From Usnea hakonensis (Eukaryota > Ascomycota > Lecanoromycetes > Lecanorales > Parmeliaceae): a DNA stretch of 34,089 nucleotides. Under the pieces are notes generated by a model, which was given only the letters and a program-made list of their open reading frames with translations, made no database searches and was not told where the DNA came from. The stretch lies in contig BLJB01000286.1 in assembly GCA_013423325.1 (NCBI GenBank), forward strand, positions 1 to 34,089, written 5' to 3'. The position numbers were made by a program, and so were the translations under genes. Of this stretch, positions 1-10,300 are shown in pieces (the first letter of the stretch is position 1; every line of letters starts with the position of its first letter).

Positions 1-113
1 GTTTTCTTACTACGAGTTAATAAGAGTTAAAGGATCCCGTAATTACCTTTCGAAGTTTAGGTAGATATAACGTATAAATTCAAATTCAAAAAATTCAAAA
101 TTCAAAAATTATA
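1..113 (+). mobile_element. 3' tail of a Tad-like LINE (truncated by window edge)
   Basis: The stretch from about 33 (CCCGTAATTACCTTTC...) follows the same order of words as the 3' ends of the other LINE-type insertions here: CCCGTAATTA-CTTT, then a TAGATA-rich block, then a run of short direct repeats. In this copy the terminal repeats read AATTCAAATTCAAA instead of CCAATCCAATCC. The element lies on the + strand with its body to the left of the window. The match is by eye and RIP has altered many positions, so the family assignment is good but the exact end (about 110-113) is approximate. No left target duplication can be seen. Confidence 0.6.
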
Positions 114-1393
114 TCTTTTTTAATTATCCTAAAATATATCTTTTCCGTTAGTAATTACGTCTTTTCTATATCTTTTCTACGTCTTTTCTACCGCTTTTCT
201 AATCTAAAATACGCCTCTATTCTAACTCTATTATTACTATTACTAACTTATCTATTAGTAGACTTTCTTAATACTATATTATCTTTAAGATAGGGGAGTT
301 TATTATAGTAAGAAACTTATACTTTAGAAGGGTAAATAGTACTTTTTTATATTAGCTTTCTTCTAGAAGAACTCGCCTATTTATATATATTACTAGAGTA
401 GAAAACTTTAAATCTAAAAAGCTAGATCCTATTATTAAAGCGCCTTTATTAAAGCTAGAGAAAGCGACTAGGATTATTAAACTATCGGGGATTAGAGCGA
501 AAAAGTATTTTATTCTATAGATAATATAGTAGAAAAGAGAGGATAATAGTAAGTAAGGCCTAGTCTATAAGGGAAAGGAGCTACTTTTATACTAGAATAA
601 TAATATTTAATTTATATAAATAAAGCCCCTAGCTATACCTTATCTTAATTTTCTAGGAACGAGATAATATTAACTCCCTATTAACTTCTATAGGTTCGAT
701 AAGTTAACTTTACGTTAACTTAAGTAAACTCTATATTAACTTTCTATTAACTTTAAATTAACTTAAAGTCGAACTCCCTATCGAACTCTATATAACTTTA
801 TTTAACTAATTATCTAACTCCTTATTCGACTCTCTATCTATTACTAATCTATATTAAGCTAATTAATTATTTATTTAAACTTATAAAAACTACCTTTTCT
901 ACCTATCTAGTACTATTAATACTAGTTAAATAAAACTCCTAGTTAATCGGAGTTAGTCGCCGAGTTAAGGAAAACTCATAGTCTATATCAATTTTAGATT
1001 AACTCTAGATCTACTAGAAGTTGAAAACTCGCGGGGAAGCGGTAAGGTAGTTATTATAGACTTATAATTAGTAAAGATTCTAAATTAATCTATTAACTTT
1101 ATTTTTAATTATAAAGATTTTATTTACTTTTTATCTATATTTTTAAATATTAATTTAGAGAGAGAGTTTTTATTTAGAATTATTCTCTTTTAGATATTTT
1201 TAGTATTATAAATAAAGTATTATTAGTAGTTATTTATCTTCTCTTTATATTCTTATTAAGCTTAATTAAATTTTTTAATAAGTATATAAAGTACTATTTT
1301 ATTTTCTCTAATATTATATTATAAAATATTTAAAGATATAATAAATTTTAGTTTAGTATATTTAATATTATTATTAATTATAAGGTTAATTAT
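114..1393. other. AT-rich degenerate DNA, no recognisable gene
   Basis: CA and TG are virtually absent and all six frames carry many TAA/TAG. A slightly less AT-rich patch at about 350-620 may be an old coding remnant but nothing is recognisable. About 665-1000 is dominated by a short recurring TTAACT/TTAACTCC word and its complement AGTTAA. This may be the RIP product of a CAACTC-like low-complexity sequence. No RNA gene or terminator can be supported. Confidence 0.5.
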
Positions 1394-1439
1394 TAATTAA
1401 TTAATTAAGTAGCTAGTATAGGCGTATAAAATAATTAAT
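1394..1439 (+). mobile_element. 46-bp insertion: very short LINE-2-type 3' tail
   Basis: The 13-bp word TAAGGTTAATTAT occurs at 1381-1393 and again at 1440-1452, bracketing 46 bp. The core of the insert, TAGCTAGTATAGGCGTATAA, reappears in reverse complement at about 30668-30701, at the presumed 3' end of LINE-2, with one C/T transition. The simplest reading is target-primed insertion of an extremely 5'-truncated LINE tail on the + strand. The 13-bp duplication has the same length as those of the two larger LINE-type insertions in this window. A chance repeat in AT-rich DNA cannot be fully excluded. Confidence 0.5.
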
Positions 1440-1503
1440 TAAGGTTAATTATCTTAGCCCTTAATATAGTACTTTAATTTAGATTTTTTAAATCTAAACT
1501 TTA

Positions 1504-2086
1504 TTCTTTATTTAAGTCTATTAGAATATATTTTATATAGATTAATTTAGTAGATTTCGTTTTATTATTCTTAGAGAAATCTTTATTATTAGCGATTAGA
1601 TATATATATTCTATATTACTATTATTTATATCTATTAACTTAGGCTCCGCGTAGATTAATTCTATAAATTTTAATTTATTATTCTTAATTAATATCTCCT
1701 TACTATCGATTAAGGATATAGCTTTAATATTATTATTATTTAGATCTATTAAATCGGGCTCTATATAGATTAATTTAGTAGATTTAATTTTTTTATTTTT
1801 AGATAATACTTTTTTATTATTAATTAAGAGTATATCTTTACTATTATTATTATCTAGGTCTATTAGATCGGGCTCTATATAAATTAACTTAGTAGATTTT
1901 ATTTTCTTACTTTTAGATAATACTTTTTTATTATTAATTAAGAATATATCTTCGCTATTATTATTATCTAGGTCTATTAAATTAGGCCCTATATAGATTA
2001 ACTCGTTAGATCTTATTCTATTATTTTTAGATAAGTCTCTATTAAGGCTAGTTAAGTATTTTTCTTTTATATTATTAATATTAAGT
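1504..2086 (-). repeat. 114-bp tandem repeat, about five copies
   Basis: Anchors of the form TCTATTA lie at 1517, 1631, 1745, 1859 and 1973, each exactly 114 bp apart. The three copies from 1745 to 2086 are most alike; the copy at 1517 is the most divergent at its distal end. The period is a multiple of three, and differences between copies include many C/T and G/A transitions. The unchanged spacing means no indels entered since the array formed, consistent with selection on a protein repeat before RIP. Confidence 0.85.
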
Positions 2087-2144
2087 AATATATAATTATT
2101 ACTAATTAGCGTAGAGTTTAGATCTTTAATAGCTAATAATATAA
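1504..2144 (-). pseudogene. Decayed ORF with five 38-codon tandem repeats
   Basis: The minus strand is open for about 213 codons here (first in-frame stop at 1501-1503, upstream stop just beyond 2144), striking in DNA where TAA/TAG are everywhere. The frame is built from a repeat with an exact period of 114 bp, copies anchored at + positions 1517, 1631, 1745, 1859 and 1973. The best-conserved units read SKDILLINNKKVLSK followed by a Lys/Ser-rich linker and LIYIEPDLIDL. The outer copies are more divergent. Gln and Trp codons are absent, as expected after RIP. I do not recognise the repeat; it is not an obvious ankyrin, TPR, WD40 or LRR unit. It is hydrophilic, with an acidic Asn/Asp stretch alternating with a Lys-rich one. 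No start codon is visible; upstream coding continues toward 2900. Confidence 0.6.
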
Positions 2145-2900
2145 TAGTATAATTATTATACTATTTAAACTATAAGATAATTATAAATAAAATAAAAGGG
2201 CGGGTCCTATTTTATTAAGATAAGTATTTAAAGGGAGAGTAGATTAAAAATTTTAAAGCGTTATATAATAAAGGTTTTATACGCTTTTATTAAAAGTTCT
2301 ACTTTTATTAAGAGGGTTAATAGAGTAAAAAGGGAAATTATTATTAATTATTTTTATCTTCTTTACTACTTTAGATATACTACTTTATTTAGAATATTTT
2401 AATATTAAATTAGCTATTACTATAACTTTAGAATAAAGTTCTAATTTTTTATTAGATTTATTATTAATATATTATTTAGATTCTTATATTACTATTATAC
2501 TAGCGTTTCTATTACCGCCTATATTAAGATCTATTATTATTAGTAAATATAATATTTAGTAATAATACTAGAAAATATAGTATTATATAATTAAATATAA
2601 AGTAATCTATATTTATAATTAGTAGACTCGAAGTTTTATCTTTAATATTATTAATATATAAGATTTAGATTTTAGGATTTAAGTCCTATATATAGATAAT
2701 ATTTATTATTATTATATAGAGATATCAATTAAGACGTATTAAGAAAAGATCTTTATTATTAAAATAGATATATTATAATTTAATCTTTAGTACTATTATA
2801 TAAAATTTTTTAGATATAATATTTATAAAATACTTTAATATTATTTATTAGATTATATAATCTTTTAGCTAATCGGGGTAAAATTTATTAATAATATTTA
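2145..2900 (-). pseudogene. Upstream part of the repeat-containing ORF, unidentified
   Basis: Two minus-strand frames are preferentially open in turn. From about 2880 to 2545 the frame is the same as the repeat array, with words such as KDLFLIRLN and LDFIFN-like hydrophobic runs. From about 2545 to 2215 a second frame is open, containing NIGGNRNASIIVI and KLELYSKVIVIANLILKYSK. The frame then returns to that of the repeats near 2150. Two indels or short introns would explain this. No family is recognisable, and the strand and coding status rest only on stop density, so this is tentative. Confidence 0.35.
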
Positions 2901-3006
2901 AAAGTCGAATTCTAGAGTTTTTATTCTTATATTTTATCTTAATAATAGGTATAGAAAAAAACTATTATTATAGTCTATTTAATTTATATTATTAATTCTA
3001 CTTTAT

Positions 3007-3019
3007 AAATAGTTAATTT
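3007..3019. repeat. Left 13-bp target site duplication of the chimeric insertion
   Basis: AAATAGTTAATTT at 3007-3019 is repeated exactly at 4267-4279, immediately after the 3' tail of the inserted element. Removing one copy and the insert rejoins two stretches of equally AT-rich DNA. Confidence 0.85.
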
Positions 3020-3140
3020 GGCCGGCGACGAGATCCAGCTGTACGCGCTGCCGGCTACGAACCTGCTACCATCGTGTGCGATGTGAAGGTCGCCGTCGTA
3101 CACGGTATACAGCAGAGCCAAGTGATCTCAGGGTACGACG
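3020..3140. other. Un-RIPed GC-rich island at the 5' end of the chimeric insertion
   Basis: Starting abruptly at GGCCGGCGACGAGATCCAG, this ~120 bp is about 60% GC with normal CA and TG content. It ends near 3140 where RIPed sequence resumes. A minus-strand frame is open for about 39 codons with mostly G/C third positions (GGC GAC CTT CAC ATC..., giving words such as YTVYDGDLHIAHDGSRF). A plus-strand frame is open for about 42 codons as well (ending at a TAA near 3147). I cannot identify either. It looks like a piece of ordinary coding DNA captured in the insertion. Confidence 0.6.
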
Positions 3141-4093
3141 CGTAAAGGAGATAGGATAGAAAATAGTAAGATAAAGCGATAGAGATAAGATATATCCCTA
3201 TTATAAGTAAAGTATTTAATTAGAAATATAGCTATACTATTAATAAAGTCGATATAATACTACTTAATCGGATACCGAACGCATAGAACCTTTCTATAAT
3301 AATACGTAGAGAGTACTAGGTAGCTTAGGTAGAAGGCGTATTAGCTAATAGGATTAGTTACTCTAGATACGTAGGAATAATAGCCTAGTCCCGGTATAAT
3401 TAGTAGAATACGAGATATCTACTTCCTTCTACGAGCCCGTTTAAAGTATAGCTATTAGTAAAGATACGATTCTCTCTCTATCTCTAGATACGCGTACCTA
3501 TCGATAACTCTACCTACTCGTAGAGCTAGCGCGATATATTTACCGCTAGGTATTCTCCTCTACGTACCTACGGATAGTAATACTATAGAAGGAACTAGTA
3601 TTCTATACCTAAAATAAAAAGACCTTATAGGACCTCGCTTACCTAGTATAGAGTTTTTACGCGTAGAATACTAAGACTCTTAGCGCGTTATATAAATACG
3701 AAGGCCTGTATTTCTTCGTACTAATAGCCCTCTAAGAGTTAACTCGATAAGGACCGTAGAATTTAGTAGTAATTAATTAATTTAAACTTCGTATCTATAT
3801 CGTATTACTATTATCTACTCTAGTAAGGTCTCTCCCTACTAGACTTAATATAGGGCTAAGACGCCGGCCTTTTTTCCTCGGCGATAGGCGCTTACGGATT
3901 AGAATAAGCTAGAAATAAGGGCTAGTAACCGAACTCGTAGATAAATACTCTACGAGGAATACTAACCACCCTACGGGGACGCGGGCGTTATTCGGCCTAC
4001 CTATATTCTTACTAATAGTCAAGTTATTTTTTTTCTCAGAAAGGATACCAAAGCGTACAGCGACCTAGCGTGCATATACAATTCGTAGAAGTT
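3141..4093 (-). pseudogene. Body of the chimeric insertion, possible coding remnant
   Basis: This stretch is RIPed but less AT-rich than its surroundings. Between 4020 and 3600 the minus-strand frame beginning at 4019 has only about five TAA/TAG in 140 codons, whereas a plus-strand frame over the same bases has about 17. Words in that frame include RVPVGWLVFLVEYLS and NALRVLVFYA. No family is recognisable. The frame does not join directly to the open minus frame of the un-RIPed island, so an indel or unrelated origin is possible. Coding status is inferred from stop density only. Confidence 0.3.
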
Positions 4094-4266
4094 GTCGAAG
4101 GTAGTATATAGAACTCGATATTTGCAGGACACCACAATAGAAGAAACGTATAGAGGTTTTTACCCTAGTATAAGTAAAGGTTTCCTCTATAACATTGCTA
4201 TAGAGCTTCCCGTAATTATCTTTCATATAGTTAGATAGACACGAGTATGAAATCCAATCCAATCCA
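4094..4266 (+). repeat. LINE-type 3' UTR and CCAAT-repeat tail
   Basis: From about 4094 (GTCGAAGGTAGTATATAGA) the sequence parallels the reverse complement of 25232-25400 and 33438-33600, including TTTTTACCCTAGT, CCCGTAATTATCTTTCATAT and GACACGAGTATGAAATCC, and ends in tandem TCCAA units. It retains several CA and TG dinucleotides, so it escaped RIP better than the insertion body. Confidence 0.8.
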
Positions 4267-4279
4267 AAATAGTTAATTT
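4267..4279. repeat. Right 13-bp target site duplication of the chimeric insertion
   Basis: Exact second copy of AAATAGTTAATTT, directly after the CCAATCCAA tail. Confidence 0.85.
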
Positions 4280-4999
4280 AGATATTAGAGATTTACTATT
4301 TTTATTTTTTTTATTATATTATTAATTATTTAAAGTATATTAAATTATATTATAAAGAATAGTCTTAATCGAATTATTCCCCTTTAGGTTTTAAAATAGT
4401 TTTAAATATTTATACTTTTAAAATAGATCTTAAATAAAGATATTTATTTTATTTATATTTTAATTAGTTTTAAAGTTTTAAACTTCTATCTTTTTAAACT
4501 AGTTTCTAATATTATCTCTTACTAGTTTCTAGTCTTTAGATTTTATATTAGTCTTATTATAAATCTCCTATATATTTATATATTAAGGGTTATTATTATT
4601 ATAGAAATAATTATTATATTTTTATTTAGATATATTATAATAATAGTAAGGTAACTAAATATAATAATTATTATTTTATTATTTATTAGAAAACTATTAT
4701 TAATTAATACTCTCGCGGTTAGTAATTTAATACTTACTATTACTTTAGTAAAACTTACTAAAATAATTCATAATATTATAATATTACTAACTTCCGCGTT
4801 TAGTTAGAGTCTAGAAGATATAATATAATTAATAAATAGCTTCTATTTATTTAGAAGATAAATTTAATATAGATTATATATAGATAAAAGAGAGATTAAA
4901 GTTAAATAGATAAAAATTAGATAAATAAAATAAGATAAAATAATAAAGGTAATTTAAATAAATATTAAATAATTATATTATATTATATTTATTAATATC
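4280..4999. other. AT-rich DNA downstream of the long interrupted ORF
   Basis: More than 80% A/T with no CA/TG to speak of. No frame stays open and no repeat or RNA gene is recognisable. Because the long minus-strand ORF seems to fade out between about 5000 and 5200, this is probably its 3' flank. Confidence 0.4.
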
Positions 5000-5845
5000 T
5001 AATTTAATTAAGATATAGAAAGGTAATATATTAATATTTATAATTAAAATAGCTTATATCTAGTAGGTAGATAAAAAGGTAATAATATTTTATAAATTTT
5101 ATTTATTTCTAAAAAATAGGGTTTAAAATAATAGTTTTAATTTATTAATTTAATAATTTACTTTATAAATTAAGATATATTAGTTTATTAAATAATAAAC
5201 CCTTTATTAAACCCTCTATTTTATTTATTCTTAATTTTTAGATAACCCTTTTTAATCTAGAATCTTTATATTAGGCGGGTCTCTTCTAATTATTATTTTT
5301 ATTAGCTATTAATAGCCTCCTTATCTTCGTTTATCTTATAATTAATTAAATTATTATTACTATATAAATCTTTATTATTAATATACTAATCTCTATTTTT
5401 TTTATTATTATCTAAATTTATAATATTAGTCTATTTATTATCTATATTTTTCTATATTAGAATATTAAGTTCTAGAAAGTTCTCTAAATAAATAATACGC
5501 TTATCTAATCTAATTACGCGTCTAAGAGCTTTATATTACTATTTTATATATAGTTTTTTAATAATATTAATTCTAATACTATTTATAATAATTACTAGTT
5601 TATTATCTACTTAAAAAATTATAATAAGTAGATATATATTTAAAGATATAAAACCTAGTTTTTTAGAACTAATAATATATAGAATAATAATAGATTTTTT
5701 TTTATTTTAGAATCTATTAATAATTTTATACTCTATATACTTTAAAGTCTCTATTAAGACTAAAACTCGTCTAGTTAAATTTACTTAAGTAATATAATTT
5801 ATTAAAATTATAATATTTTTCGGATCTACTTTTTTTTTAAAATAA
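5000..5845 (-). pseudogene. Long unidentified ORF, 3' segment
   Basis: Third and C-terminal piece of the reading frame that begins near 23935. The frame enters from the other side of Gypsy-1 in phase: with one TSD copy removed, ...TTT TAC TAA GAT TAT TTT AAA... continues into KKKVDPKNIIILINYIT. Between 5845 and about 5240 roughly nine stops occur in 200 codons, all TAA or TAG. Words include VNLTRRVLVLIETLKYIEYK, ISSKKLGFISLNIYL and YKALRRVIRLDKRIIYLENF, then an Asn/Lys/Gln-rich low-complexity stretch. Stops become more frequent below about 5200, so the true end lies somewhere between 5200 and 5000. No domain is recognised. Confidence 0.55.
5841..5845. repeat. Gypsy-1 target site duplication (left)
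   Basis: AATAA directly before the left LTR; repeated at 13747-13751 directly after the right LTR. Five bp is the usual Ty3/Gypsy duplication length. Confidence 0.9.
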
Positions 5846-6005
5846 TGTAATAGTAGATCCAAACAATGGGATTATTAGTGTAATATGTAAAAGTGATAAA
5901 TAAATCTATCTAAAGAAGTGAATATAAGTAAGTAAATACTAAGATAATAGCTAGGTAAGAGCTATTATAATAATATTATAAGTTATCCGAGTTACTATTA
6001 TAATA
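5846..6005 (-). repeat. Gypsy-1 3' LTR
   Basis: 160 bp, identical in length to the copy at 13587-13746. Differences between the two are essentially all C/T or G/A transitions at CA or TG sites, and they run both ways: this copy keeps TG/CA near 5846-5925, the other keeps CA near 13604 and at its far end. The first ~80 bp, the outer edge, are nearly un-RIPed. Confidence 0.92.
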
Positions 6006-6900
6006 ATATCCCTTAAATATAAAAATATTTAAGTTCTATAGATATATAGAATATAATAATATAGATATAATAATATAATAAAAGTTATAGTAATAGACTA
6101 TAAAACTTATAAGACGACTTATAAGGCTTCTATTTCGAAAGTCTATTTCGACCCCTATAGTAGTACTAGAAATAGTAAATCTAACTCTATAATAATAGTA
6201 TACCGGCCCCTATATTAATAAAGTAGTATATGAAAGGCTTTAAAAGGTAAGCTATAGAAGCCTTCTATAGAAGGATATAATAGTATATAATATAGCGAAA
6301 GTTACTATATAATAGAAGATAAATTATTAAGGCCTTTTATAGATAAGATATATTACGGTAGTAATAGTACTATAGTAGAGTATATTACGATAGTAATAAG
6401 ATATCTTAGAAAGCTCTATTAATAGTTATAGATAAATATTATATATATTAAAAGGATACTTACTAGGTTAATAAGACTTTTATTACTTATAGTAATATAT
6501 TATATCTTTTACCTTTACTATAATCCGAACTATTATATTATTAGTCTATTATTTCTGGCTTAATATACCCTATTTTCGAAATTATTAACGAGGTCTATAG
6601 TATTACTAAGCTATACTTTAGTATGCTATTAATTCTTATACGAACTATAGCCCTTTTATCTTACTAGGTATCTTTCTCCTTATTTTATAATAATACGTTT
6701 AACCTCCTATAACTTATATATATTAGTATTACCTTCGATAAATACTAAGTTAGATTATTCCGATAGAGAATATTAATATAGATCTAGATCTAGGGGTATA
6801 GACTTTAGTATAGTAATACTAATAACTAGATATACGCGTTAATATATTAGTAGATTAAACTTATAGGCGAGATTACTAATCTAATTTAATATTTTAAAAG
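6006..6900 (-). other. Gypsy-1 3' internal region
   Basis: Lies between the integrase-coding part and the 3' LTR. Heavily mutated. It should hold the integrase C-terminus and 3' untranslated DNA. I looked for a chromodomain-like arrangement and saw none, though RIP could hide it. The minus-strand purine run AAGGGA at 6006-6011 is the likely polypurine tract. Confidence 0.5.
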
Positions 6901-9900
6901 GTTCTATATATTACTATTCTAGCTTCCTAGTAATAGTAATATTACTAAGTATATTATACTCTTTATAGAGTTTTAGAAATATAGATTATCTATCTTTAAG
7001 AATAAATAGCTTATAATATTTATTATAGTAGTACTTAAAGCTTATACTTATAAAGGCTAATACGTTAGTAGTACTAATTTATATTATAGAAAGATTTAAG
7101 TTAGATATAGTAGTAAAAATAAGATCTAGAGATTAATTTAGTTTAAAGCTATAATTAGTCTTATTAGCTAATAGATTAATAGCTAAGTTACTAGAGTTTA
7201 AAATAGATTAAATATATAATAAGACCTTTAGCTACTTTTTAGGGCTATCTAAAATAATTATAAAGTATTATAATATAATTTTTATAATTTAATTAGTTCT
7301 CTTACTCTATTTATTAATCTAGAGGTAATATATAATAGAATATAGAAGCTTAATATAGAGCTTTTTAAATAATACGGTTTATAGTTTTAATAGGAATTTC
7401 GGATCGCGATTTAAAAGAATTATTTTAAGTAGACTTTAATCTCCTATTTCTAATTATTTAAGTAGTATAGTAGTCTATTTACTTACTATTTATATTATTT
7501 TTCTAGATACTATTATATTCCTTTTACTAAACTTATAAGTAACTAATATAATTATATTAAATCTTTCGGCTAAGATAAGTAAGGCTAGAATAAAATCTAT
7601 TATAAATATATAAAATAGAATTAGAGGATTATAGATTAATTATATATTACTATATAAAGCGTAATATTATATTTAATAAACTAAATAAGCTAAATAATAC
7701 TTTAGATATTTTTAAAAATATCTAGATAACTCTCGAATATATTAAGACTATACTACCCTCTTATAATAGCGCGTAAATTCTAGATATCCCTCTATAATAT
7801 AGATAATATCTAGTATATTCTTAACTACTATTTATAATATATATAGTTATCTAGCTCTAATAGATTTATTAATATAATAGATTAAATAATTAGATAACTT
7901 ATTAGGTACCTCGACTAGAAATATAGTAGTTATAGAAGGCTTCGATAATTTAGAAGACTTCTTTAGTACTATAGCTATAGAAAGCTTTAGTAAATTAGAC
8001 CTTAATATTTTAATAGTAATAGCCGGTATCTCTATAAGTCTGATATAAGATCTCGAGACTATTATAGGCTTTAATAATATAGTAGGCTTCTATAACTCTA
8101 TTATATTAGAAGTATCGTTACTTATTATAATTATAGAAGGTCTTAATAATCTTATAGTAATAATACGCGACTTAATAGGTCTAATATAAGACCTCTATAA
8201 CTCTAAAACCTTTAATAATAAGTTTATAGAAGCCTCTTATAACTCCTTAAAAGGCGGTATTACTATAATAGAAGTACTATAAGGGGCTTTATTTACTATA
8301 TCGAGAGCTTTTATAACTATAGTCTCCCCCTATATAAAAGGGAGTTTAATTCTATTCTTAAAACTATAAGTCTTTTTATCCTCTAAACGTAATATAGTAA
8401 GTACTTTCTTTTAGGTAGGGTTAATATTATACCCTTTAATAACCCGTTATTTAAATACGTTAATTATTTCTACTAAGATAGTTATATAGGCGTAATCGAT
8501 TTCTAAATAAGAATATAATATATTAAGTTCTAAATATTATAGCGGAGTATTATTACGATTACTACTAATAAGTCTCGAAAATATATTAGGGACTATATTA
8601 CTCTTTCTGAGCTTATAATATATATCGAGATTAAAAGTCTAAAGGTACTAAGATACTCTAATAAGCTTTAAGTTTAACTATAATATAGAAATAGTATTTA
8701 GTAAGGGTTACTTTATTATATTTATAATTATAGAATAATTAGTAAAGATAATAATTTTATATTTATTTAATTCGACTAAATATTAAATTTTATAGATAAT
8801 TTATACTAAGGTAGTAACTTCTAGCTTTATAAACTAATAGTTTATTTTCGTAATAATAAATAGATAACTTAAGTATATAATAGGATATATTTTCTTCTAT
8901 CTCTTAATAATATATACTATAATTACTAACTTATTAGAATTTAAATTATTATAAGGTTTAGATAGGGACTATTTATTATTATAGTAAATAATAATCTTAA
9001 ACCCGAATTTCTTTAATATATCTATATTAATATAAAGGACCTTATTAGGAGAGAAATAAATTAAATAAAAGGGCTTACTAAGTAGATACTATAAAGTAGT
9101 AAAAGACTCTAGCTCTACTATCGTAAACTTTATAAGGCGAATAGTAGTAGAGAAGGTCTTTTATTTATAGCTACCTTTTAGGGATAGCTTTAATAACTCT
9201 ATCTTTTAATTCTAGAGTAGTTTAGCGATTTATATATATTAGATAATATAGTTATATAAATAGTTAATTATTTTTAGATATATTTCTAGTACTCTAAATA
9301 TATATAGAAATTAAAGTTTACTAATTATAGTAAGGCGCTATTTAGGAGTTAAGAGATTAAAGGAGTTAACTCGTTACTCTAATAATTATATATTAGAGTA
9401 ACTAAGAAAGGACTTAATAGATTTAAATATAATACTAATATATAAAAAAAGCGTAAAGACCTAATATAGATATATTAGATATTCTTCTAATATTTTTAAA
9501 AATATAATAATATTATCTATATATCCTTTTACGAAGTCTTTAAAGTTACGAAGTAGATAATTAGTCTACTATTAGATATAGATAAATAAATTATAGTAGT
9601 CTATAAATAATATATTAAAGGTCTCTTAACCCCTATAAATAACTATAATCTATTTATACTAATCTAACGAGTATACTTACTACTAATAAAAAAAGGCTAC
9701 TCTATTAATATAGATTATAAAGCGATAGTCTATAATAAGATTAATAATATTATTTTATAAAGGTAAAGGGTAAGCGTTCTAAATTAATATCTAATTTAAT
9801 ATTTAAATATCTATTACGAGTTATTCTTTATCTTTATTATCTACTATTTTATAAACTATAAAGATAGACTAATAAAAGGGTATAATATATTTAATATATT

Positions 9901-10300
9901 TAAAGTATCTCTAGGCTTAGAGTTTATTAAAGACTTTATTAATAATAGTATAATCTTTAATATCTAAATAATAGACTTTTAGCTTTTCTATAATTTTAGA
10001 TTTCTAGCCTAAATATAATAGGATCCTTATCTAGTCCTTTTATAATAAATTAATAATACCTCCCTTATTATACTATAACTCCGCGAATTTATTAATAATT
10101 ATAGTAAGCTTTATAATATTTTTATTAATACTATAGACTATTACTCTATTTAGTAGGGTAGTCTTATAAGGGGTACCTATAGAAGGCTTTCGAAGGCGAT
10201 TTATAGAAGCCTATTATAATTTCTTAGTAGGGTTAGTAAATTTAGCTATAGATAGCTACTATAGTATTCTAGAAGATTTATTAGAGTCTATAAAAGGTAA
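6900..10300 (-). pseudogene. pol: Gypsy-1 pol remnant (RT, RNase H region, integrase)
   Basis: Reverse transcriptase core: minus-strand codons at about 9505-9530 read KGYIDNIIIF, the YxDD box with the second Asp changed to Asn by G-to-A after T. Integrase: around 7640-7590 a frame reads as a DFILALP-type motif holding the first catalytic Asp, followed by a KFSK-like motif. At 7408-7389 NRDPKFL stands for the SDRDxxF box with the second Asp. At about 7320-7291 INKxSKRTNQ stands for the TDGQxERTNQ box with the catalytic Glu now Lys. RNase H must lie between RT and INT but no residues are clear. Boundaries are approximate and the protein is dead in several frames. Confidence 0.85.

Larger units (their letters stand above)
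3020..4266 (+). mobile_element. Chimeric LINE-tailed retro-insertion
   Basis: A 1247-bp segment is bracketed by perfect 13-bp direct repeats and ends in AAATCCAATCCAATCCAA, the same tail type as the LINEs elsewhere in the window. Only the last ~170 bp (about 4094-4266) match the LINE 3' untranslated region. The preceding ~1070 bp show no similarity to LINE-1, which is complete in this window, so this is not simply a 5'-truncated copy of that LINE. Known fungal precedents for such structure are chimeric retro-transcripts made by template switching during LINE reverse transcription (for example the MINE elements of Magnaporthe). An alternative is a SINE-like or non-autonomous element that borrows the LINE 3' end. 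The insert is richer in GC than its flanks. Confidence 0.75.

Noticed and set aside
1517..2086. CRISPR-like array
   Set aside because: The whole 114-bp unit is repeated without unique spacers, the period is a codon multiple and the frame is open; the context is a RIPed fungal genome.
4065..4262. 65-codon minus-strand ORF starting with ATG
   Set aside because: It reads backwards through the LINE-type 3' UTR and CCAAT tail of the chimeric insertion. It is open only because this part is short and un-RIPed, and it has no family resemblance.
4860..4990. Match to the purine-rich blocks at 24060-24150 as a terminal repeat of one element
   Set aside because: The similarity is only in A/G-rich composition; no ordered words could be aligned by eye.
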